Positions 6,096-11,573 of a stretch of DNA of 11,573 nt are shown here, piece after piece. The stretch lies in the NCBI GenBank assembly GCA_027596035.1, contig JADGJA010000736.1, positions 1-11,573 on the forward strand, given 5' to 3'. Under the pieces are notes generated by a model. The model had not been told where the DNA came from and did not search any database. It worked only from the letters and a program-made list of their open reading frames with translations. Origin of the DNA: Thoreauomyces humboldtii (lineage: Eukaryota; Chytridiomycota; Chytridiomycetes; Spizellomycetales; Powellomycetaceae). The translations under genes and the position numbers were made by a program. Every line of letters starts with the position of its first letter. Position 1 is the first letter of the stretch.

Positions 6096-8990
6096 TCAAA
6101 CCGCCGTCTCCATCGGCAACGCAACAGGTGCGTTGGTCAAGGTAGGCGGACCGCCGACCGGAAGACCAGGATCTCGAACGATCATCTCGTCATCATCGTC
6201 CCCACCTCCGTTCGCTGTCACATCCGGCCCTGTCGCTGAAGAAGCCTTTGCCGAAACTAGAGCCTCAGCTTGCGCGGCGGCCACGGCGGCGGCGGCGGCG
6301 GCAGCTGCGCGTCGTTTGGCGCCGTCCATCGCCTTCTGCTTGTGCACGAGCGTCAGACGCGTCTGGTGCAGGGTCGAGAGGGTCACGCGTTTGTTGGGTT
6401 TGAGTTCCGTCGTGTAGCCGGGGATGCGCAGGTTCCAGTTCCGTTCTAGAGGGAAGAAAGAAAAACGTCAAGGGGATGCCCCAGAGAGCCAAGAAACAAA
6501 AAAGAACATGTGTCGTGGGACTCCGAGAGAGCTCACCTAGCTCTAGTTGAAGGTCCTTGACTCCGAGGCAACTCGAACCGCGATGCTTTGCGGCTTTCGA
6601 TGCTCGTTGCGTCACGTCCAAAATGAAGTCATCGGCAAGACGGAGCAGGAACTGGGAGCATTATGAGGAGTAACGAGGTTTAGTATATACACCGACGCCC
6701 AACCCAGTCCGCAGAAAAAAACAAATATGCAGATACATACGTTTTCAGCCTCCGGCTCCAACCTCTCTCTTGGATCTATCTGTTCGACGAGGTCGCTCAA
6801 CTTTCGTTTCCCGAGGGAGGTCTCTACCGCCGACGTCGCTATCGATCCCGAGACCGCGTCGGGGTCCGTGTTCGCAGACTGATCCACGAACAGACGTAGA
6901 AGGGACCCCTGCGACGTGGACGAAGGTGGCGGCGACCCCTTCCGCGCGATGAACCTCGATCCGCTTCCGATCCCATGCATGGGGACCTCCGAGAAGATCT
7001 GGTTCGTGAACCCGATGGAGGGATCGTGGAGGGATTCCTCCTGCTTGGGTTCGACGGGGACCACTGGAGGAGCGGGTACGGAAGGTACGGGGACGACGGG
7101 TGCGACCTGGGGCTGACCGACGGAACCCAGGGTGGATGGTGTTGTGGTGGTGGTGGTGGATGAAGCGGGGGTCATGCGCGGGGATGCTGTTCCGGCTATG
7201 CGAGCTTTTGCGGTGGCGGCAACTTTGCTTTGTGAGCTGTTGGCGGAGAGGGTTGCCGATACGTTCCCTTGCGCGTCCATCGTCGGAGACTGTATGGATA
7301 TCGCAGTGGGTCGTATTTGACGTAGCTGAGCGGCTGCGCCGTTCAGCTGCTGCTGACGCTGTAGTTGCAGCTGCATCTGCTGTTGCACGGTCAGGGGTCG
7401 GCCTCCCGCTTGCTGTTGAGCCATGTGAGCCGCCATGAGCTGCTGAGCCTGCTGCTGCTGCTGCGGTGATTGAAGCTGCTGAGGTCGAACGCTCGGGGGA
7501 TGTGGATGCTGTTGGTCCAAGATGGGACGCTGCTGTTGTTGATGATGCTGTCCCAGGAGCAGCTGACTTTGGGCAGCGGACATTCTGGCCGCGGCCTGAC
7601 CGACCTGACGAAGTTGGTTCGGTTGCATTTGCAGGTTCATCGCCTGTTGGGGCAAGATGTTTTGCATGTTCTGCTGGGCCCCAGCCATGGCTTGTATCCC
7701 GGCCTGCTGCGGTTGTTGGATCCCCGCCTGTCCCGCTTGCCGTTGCATCAAGGCTAGATTGTGCCGATGCGCCAACTGTTGCCGACTCCTGGCATGCCAC
7801 AGGTTGATCCACTGATGAACGTGTTCCGGGAGCGGAGCCCTAAGTTCCACAGCCTTGCTCATCAATGCTTCGTATTCGCGTTTGCCAGCAGCCCTCTGAG
7901 CATCTGTCAGCGTTGTCGCAAGTTGCATTTGAAGATGTATCTGCAAGGCACGAGCCAGGAGCGGTTGAATCTGTTGAACTTGGAGGCGTTCCTGATCTGT
8001 CAGCGTCGGCAAGATTTGTTGGCCTGGCGCAGGTGGAAGAGGTTGTTGGCCGAGCTGAAGGTTCATGGGTGGTCGTGGACGGATGACGGGAGTGTGAGTG
8101 GCAATGGACCCAGCCGGCATGACTGGCGTAGGAAGCTGCTGTTGTTGCTGCTGTTGCTGCTGCTGTTGCTGTAGTGGGCGGGGTTGCTGAATCTGCTGAG
8201 ATGGCGGCTGCGGTGAAGGTTGAACCTGCTGTTGCTGCATCTGCTGCTGTTGAAGCATCGGCCGTTGTGCGACCATATGTGGTCCTGCCTGGCCTTGCGC
8301 GTGCTGTTGAAGCTGTCCCTGCTGCTGTGCCCGGAGCTGCATCTGCTGGGCCTGGGCCTGGGCGAGACGCTGCTGATAAAGGAGATTGTTCATAACCTGC
8401 TGTTGTGGCGTCTGCTGCTGTTGCTGTTGTTGCTGCTGTTGGATGGTCTGTCCCGGGGGGATGGAAGCTCCCTGCGCGGCAGCTTGCGCTTGCTGTTGCT
8501 GTTGCTGTTGCTGTTGCGCAATCAAGCGTTGCCTCTGTTGCTGCTGCATGGTGATGAAGTTCTTCAAGTACATTGGATCCTTCTGAAGGAGCTGCTCCAG
8601 TTGAGGCTGCGTCATGTTGGGATGCGCCCGGAGAACAGCCTGGCGGACCGACATCAGCTGTTGATACTGCTGAAGCTGCTGAGGTGTCATGGCCGGCCTT
8701 CCCTGCATCGCCCCTGCGGGAACCTGACCGGTCATTCCAGCTCCAGCTGCTCCAGCGGCAGCAGGGTTCCCAGCGAAAGCCCCAGGCGCCAGGGACATTC
8801 CACCAGGAAACGGTCGCCCCATCCCTTGTCCCCGGCCAGCCTGGACGTTCTGAGGCCTGGCCGCGTAGTTTGGCACGGCAGCACCCTGAGGGACGGATGA
8901 CGGAGGCACCTGCGGTGAGATTGTCGCTGTTGGTGGCATGACAGGAGTGGTCAAGCTTCCCCCTGCTCCTGGAGGACGGGGTGCCGACAT
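6096..8990 (-). CDS. TAF12: TAF12, histone-fold subunit of TFIID and SAGA
   Basis: There are three exons, 8990-6741, 6651-6537 and 6445-6096, coding for 904 residues. TAF12 pairs with TAF4 in TFIID and with Ada1 in SAGA through a histone fold and acts in the nucleus in RNA polymerase II initiation. The fold is at residues 728-793: helix 1 KRKLSDLVEQI, helix 2 FLLRLADDFILDVTQRASKA, loop KHRGSSCLGV, helix 3 KDLQLELERNWN, followed by LRIPGY. It is split by two introns, and joining them restores the conserved fold exactly. Residues 1-700 are low in complexity: Pro/Gly-rich, then Gln-rich with several pure Gln runs, one charged helical segment (about 330-417), then Ser/Thr/Pro-rich. After the fold come an Ala run (835-846) and an acidic DDDDE patch. 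The start is the first in-frame ATG; the frame continues 33 bases upstream only to a TTG. The protein is much longer than animal TAF12, though long Gln-rich forms are usual in fungi. Confidence 0.93.
6446..6536 (-). other. TAF12: TAF12 intron 2 (91 nt)
   Basis: The intron is GTGAGC ... TTCCCTCTAG, phase 1, with a pyrimidine-rich 3' end and CTTGAC as the likely branch point. Removing it creates the Glu codon of LQLELERNWN, which is conserved in the family. Confidence 0.93.
6652..6740 (-). other. TAF12: TAF12 intron 1 (89 nt)
   Basis: The intron is GTATGT ... CTCCCAG, phase 0. TACTAAAC about 35 nt before the acceptor is a good branch-point candidate. Removing it joins ...EPEAEN to FLLRLADDF, restoring the start of histone-fold helix 2. 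Confidence 0.92.
8136..8516 (-). repeat. TAF12: Polyglutamine tracts in TAF12 exon 1
   Basis: Three pure Gln runs of 9, 10 and 12 residues are coded at 8516-8490, 8441-8412 and 8171-8136, with many shorter runs around them. They use mixed CAG and CAA codons, which limits slippage compared with pure CAG. On the opposite strand and in the other frames they make long Leu, Cys or Ala runs that are not genes. Confidence 0.9.
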
Positions 8991-9540
8991 GCGAAGGGGA
9001 AGAGGCAAGCGCGCAGAGTACAAGGAACTTCAAAAAACGGAATGGAACGACGAAACCCACTAGCTACAAGCCGGAGAGGACGAGACGATGGGACATTAGC
9101 CGATTGAAGTAAGGAGCCTCGAGGAAGGGTATGTTTGGCTGTTTCGTCCCCAAGGGTCGGGAATCGTCATGGGGGAATGCCGTCACAACAATTGGAACAC
9201 TCCGGTTCGACTGACCGGCACTTCGATAGCAAAGGAGCTCCACCGCCCAAGCAAAACAAGACGGGACCCGCAACTCCCGCATCTCAAGGGGACATTCCTT
9301 CGCGTCCGTCCGTCCGCCAACAGCGCAGGCGGCAGGAAACCGATCAGTTTCGATCTCATGGAGGTGCCCCGGCCGGATGCAAGAGGCCCTCGGGCGTGAT
9401 GCATCGACCAAAGATGGAAAGCCGCTTCTTCCACTCTCCAAAAAGATGCACAGTCCAAGCAGCAGGTGTATATAGATAAAGGAGATACAGAAAGAAGAAA
9501 AAGAAACAAACTCTACCTAAAACCCATCGCATCCGCTCGT
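8991..9540 (-). promoter_or_regulatory. Spacer holding the TAF12 promoter and leader
   Basis: This is the 550 bp between the hydrolase stop and the TAF12 ATG, with both genes on the minus strand. It must hold the hydrolase 3' end and the TAF12 promoter. A TATATA lies on the minus strand near 9470-9475, so close to the hydrolase stop that a 3'-end role is as likely as a promoter role. One CCAAT on the minus strand lies at about 9191-9195. No strong TATA box lies at a conventional distance from the TAF12 start. Confidence 0.4.
9064..9096 (-). CDS. Upstream ORF in the putative TAF12 leader (10 codons)
   Basis: An ATG at 9096 opens a frame, MSHRLVLSGL, that stops at 9064-9066, 73 nt before the TAF12 ATG. 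If the transcript starts upstream of 9096 this would be a short upstream ORF able to reduce TAF12 translation. The transcript start is unknown, so it may simply be outside the mRNA. Confidence 0.25.
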   Translation of the reverse strand: MSHRLVLSGL

Positions 9541-11064
9541 TCACCGCCACCCCAAGAACCTCAGACAGAGGTCGGCAACGACGCCGGCCGTCTCCTCCTC
9601 CAGATGCGCATGATGAGAGCCACCGGGTACGCTAGCGGTGGTAGGATCCTTGAATGCAGCGAGTCTCCTCGTGAACCTCGGATCGGCCAGGTTGAAGACG
9701 CCCGACCTCTCGCCGACGACGCAGAGGACCCTGGCAGTGGTGGCTCGCATCATGGCACGGACGGTGGATTCCGCGCTGAAGAGGTATCCCCACAACGTGA
9801 GTCTCGGGTCCGTCCTCCACTGATACGCCACTTCTCCCGAGATCCCCTTCTTCTGCTGACCGCCGGGTTGTGTCGAGTCGGTGGCGGGATTGGAAGTCGG
9901 GAAAACCGGGATGAGACCGCGTTCGCAGATCATCCGGGAAGCTGTGATGGAGACGGTGGTGAACCCTTTGCATCGAGCTCGGGCCGCGTCCTCGAAGCTA
10001 GCGTAGACCCGAGTGCGACGATTGGCCGTGAGAGGCTGGGATGGGTGGGCTCCGGGTGGTTTCTCAGGTTGAGTGTTCAGGGCTCGTCTTCGACGGATGA
10101 AGGATGCCATCTCGGCGGCTTCGTCCGAGGGTGAGAATTGGATGGCGGGACCGATGGATTCGAGGAGCAGGAGTTCCGTCACTCGGGATGGGAAGGTCCC
10201 GGCGAAGGAGGTGAGGAGGTGTCCGCCTGTGGAATGCCCGATGGCGGTGAAGGTTGGCCAGTCCAGGTCGTCCACCACACCGAGGAGATCGTCCAGCTGC
10301 AGAAGCATGGCGGAAAAGGGTGAGGAAGGATTCGGGTAGACAGACGGGAAGCATGGTCACCTACCATGTCCCAAAGGTAGTATCCTCCGCTAGGCGACTT
10401 CCAGCTCGAATGTCCATGACCGGGGATGTCCATAGACACCACGCAAGCACCCGTGCTCGCGATCACCGGCGCCAGAGTCTCGAAACTCGCCGAATTGTCC
10501 AACTGGTAAAAGGGGAATCAAAGATCAGAGTCTCGTCCTGGTTTCACGAGTCATGGCTAGTTGACAGACACTCACCCATCCGTGGACGCATAGCACGCGT
10601 CGCGTCGAGTTCCTCACATCGCCCCAAACCCTGCAAGCAACGGTGGATCCCGACGGACATTCGATGGCTCTCTCCACGGCCGATGAAGCGTGCTGCGCAT
10701 GAGCGGGACCCTGAGAGACGGGGGGAACGTACGCCGACGAAGGGTACGTCCTGTCTGACAGAGCCTCGTCGCTCTTTCTCCTCTTGTGAGCCTCGGAAGG
10801 CGACACCGGGATGAAGAATCGGTCTGCACATTGTCCCATGTACACTGGTTCGTTGTTGACGGCGATGAAGGCCCCGGACTCGACGTCCGCTGCCTTTCGC
10901 TTTGCGGTGGAGAGCTGAGGGAGTTTTGGCGGAAGACGAGAGCTAGGAGCGGTGTCCTCGTCGAGACAGAGGGATGCTACGGACAGCATGGAGGATGAAG
11001 AGCCTAGGTCTGGCGCCGGTGGACGAAGGTGCTGCTGATGGGCTTCCGTCGGCCGCTCTGTCAT
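9541..11064 (-). CDS. SERHL-type alpha/beta hydrolase with N-terminal extension
   Basis: There are three exons, 11064-10576, 10502-10365 and 10296-9541, coding for 460 residues. Residues 150-460 form an alpha/beta hydrolase fold. They include HGWLDNSASFETLAP at 161-175 (oxyanion region), DIPGHGHSS at 188-196, GHSTGG at 229-234 with nucleophile Ser231, and GGSHHAH at 434-440, where His437 is the likely catalytic base. HGWLDNSASF is typical of serine hydrolase-like (SERHL) proteins. The usual acid after strand 7 is missing (GERSGVF); Glu255 in LLLLESIGP may serve. Residues 340-362 are a low-complexity insertion. Residues 1-130 are polar and have basic clusters (KRKAAD at 55-60, HKRRKSDE at 93-100). 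Substrate is unknown. The first ATG after unconvincing sequence was taken as the start; an in-frame ATG at 11319 would add 85 residues. The gene lies 550 bp upstream of TAF12, in tandem. Confidence 0.87.
10297..10364 (-). other. Hydrolase intron 2 (68 nt)
   Basis: The intron is GTAGGT ... CTTCTGCAG, phase 0. It joins YYLWDM to LDDLLGVVDDLDW. The only other AG is beside the donor, and this choice alone keeps the frame, so the junction is well supported although the donor is not ideal. Confidence 0.85.
10503..10575 (-). other. Hydrolase intron 1 (73 nt)
   Basis: The intron is GTGAGT ... CTTTTACCAG, phase 0. Removing it joins CVHGW to LDNSASF, which rebuilds the family's hallmark HGWLDN motif and so fixes both splice sites. 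Confidence 0.95.
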
Positions 11065-11573
11065 TGGCCTCGTCGTGCAAGGGACGTGAGGAGACGTGAC
11101 CTGCTCTTCAAGCAACGCGAATCCAAGAGAAAGGCCGGGTGAAAGTGATAGTCGTGGCAGGTGTGCGAGCAAAGAAGGGCCGTGGGGTCGAGTCGGTTCG
11201 ATGTACGGCAGGCAGCGGGAGGAGCTTTCCTTTTCTTGTTCGGCCCTACAGGTGAGAGTTGGCAGCGGATTGCACGCAGTGGGGTACAGCGGTAGTGATG
11301 CAAGCGGTCTATGGTACATGCACAGAGTATGGAGACAGAAGAAAAGCGGGACCAGAGTAGGGCCGGAGTAGAGCGTGCATAGTGTGAGGAACCCTCCCCC
11401 CACCGTTCGTTCGGCAAAACGCCAGCGGAACGCGTTGCAGGCGGGCAGCAAGTAGGGGCGGCTCCGCGGGCGGCCGGTTCACCCTCCGTACACGGCGTCG
11501 GTTACCGTCGGTTCTGCGTATCCACTTTTTTTTACGGCAAAACCCTGGAAGCGGCTTCATGTCGGTGTAACCC
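11065..11573. other. Hydrolase upstream region, right flank
   Basis: I see no second gene here. The hydrolase frame stays open upstream as far as about 11451, but the residues coded (rich in Leu, Pro, Cys and His) do not look like protein. No TATA box is visible close to the ATG. Two identical TCACGTC heptamers lie just upstream of the start. Confidence 0.45.
11083..11099 (-). promoter_or_regulatory. Two TCACGTC motifs 10 bp apart
   Basis: On the gene strand TCACGTC occurs at 11099-11093 and again at 11089-11083, one helical turn apart and 19 to 35 nt before the hydrolase ATG. TCACGTC resembles a CRE or bZIP half-site and contains the CACGT core that bHLH factors also use. Function is inferred from motif and spacing only; the pair may lie within the 5' leader. 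Confidence 0.3.

Noticed and set aside
6745..7812. 355-codon minus-strand open frame within TAF12 exon 1
   Set aside because: It is a shadow frame with biased Ala, Ser, Thr and Arg content, no family signal, and it overlaps a certain coding exon.
8220..8900. 226-codon plus-strand frame rich in Leu
   Set aside because: It is the antisense reading of the polyglutamine codons of TAF12.
7840..9060. 406-codon minus-strand open frame rich in Ala and Thr, overlapping TAF12
   Set aside because: It is the same CAG/CAA tract DNA read in another frame; the Gln-rich frame continues through correct splice sites into the histone fold, and this one does not.
9204..9214. GGTTCGACTGA, like a tRNA B box
   Set aside because: It lacks the final CC of the B box, and no matching A box, anticodon stem or acceptor stem could be built around it.
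11520..11573. Possible telomere at the right end (GTAACCC)
   Set aside because: There is a single short match and no tandem TTAGGG or related repeat.

Overview
The window is fungal nuclear DNA. The clearest evidence is a spliced TAF12 gene whose histone fold runs into the fungal-type block ERNWNLRIPGY, together with four short introns of 68 to 91 nt. Intron style, moderate GC and glutamine-rich proteins suggest a basidiomycete, possibly Ustilaginomycotina. That placement is an inference, and no ribosomal or mating marker supports it.

Layout. Positions 1-1250 hold no gene I can support. They contain three copies of a 160-190 bp repeat associated with (GA)n runs. Positions 1350-2400 are mostly anonymous, with one long open frame of doubtful status that runs into the next region. 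Positions of about 2400-5575 form a diverged tandem repeat array. A CAATCTG box recurs in it at spacings of 80, 140, 80 and then 40 bp, and different blocks carry different inverted repeats around that box. A coding-like fragment of about 125 bp (around 4043-4167) interrupts one unit. Positions 5576-6095 hold nothing recognisable.

The right half carries two genes in tandem on the minus strand. The upstream one (11064 to 9541, three exons, 460 residues) encodes an alpha/beta hydrolase of the SERHL type with an unusual N-terminal extension. The downstream one (8990 to 6096, three exons, 904 residues) encodes TAF12, the histone-fold subunit shared by TFIID and SAGA, with a very long glutamine-rich N-terminal region. 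The 550 bp between them hold the TAF12 promoter and leader, including a 10-codon upstream ORF. The sequence gives no reason to link the two genes functionally.

The most unusual element is the 3.2 kb array. Its conserved dyads and a strand-specific bias in how pairing is kept (G-U only in plus-strand RNA) are worth testing, but they are pattern observations and not a demonstrated system.
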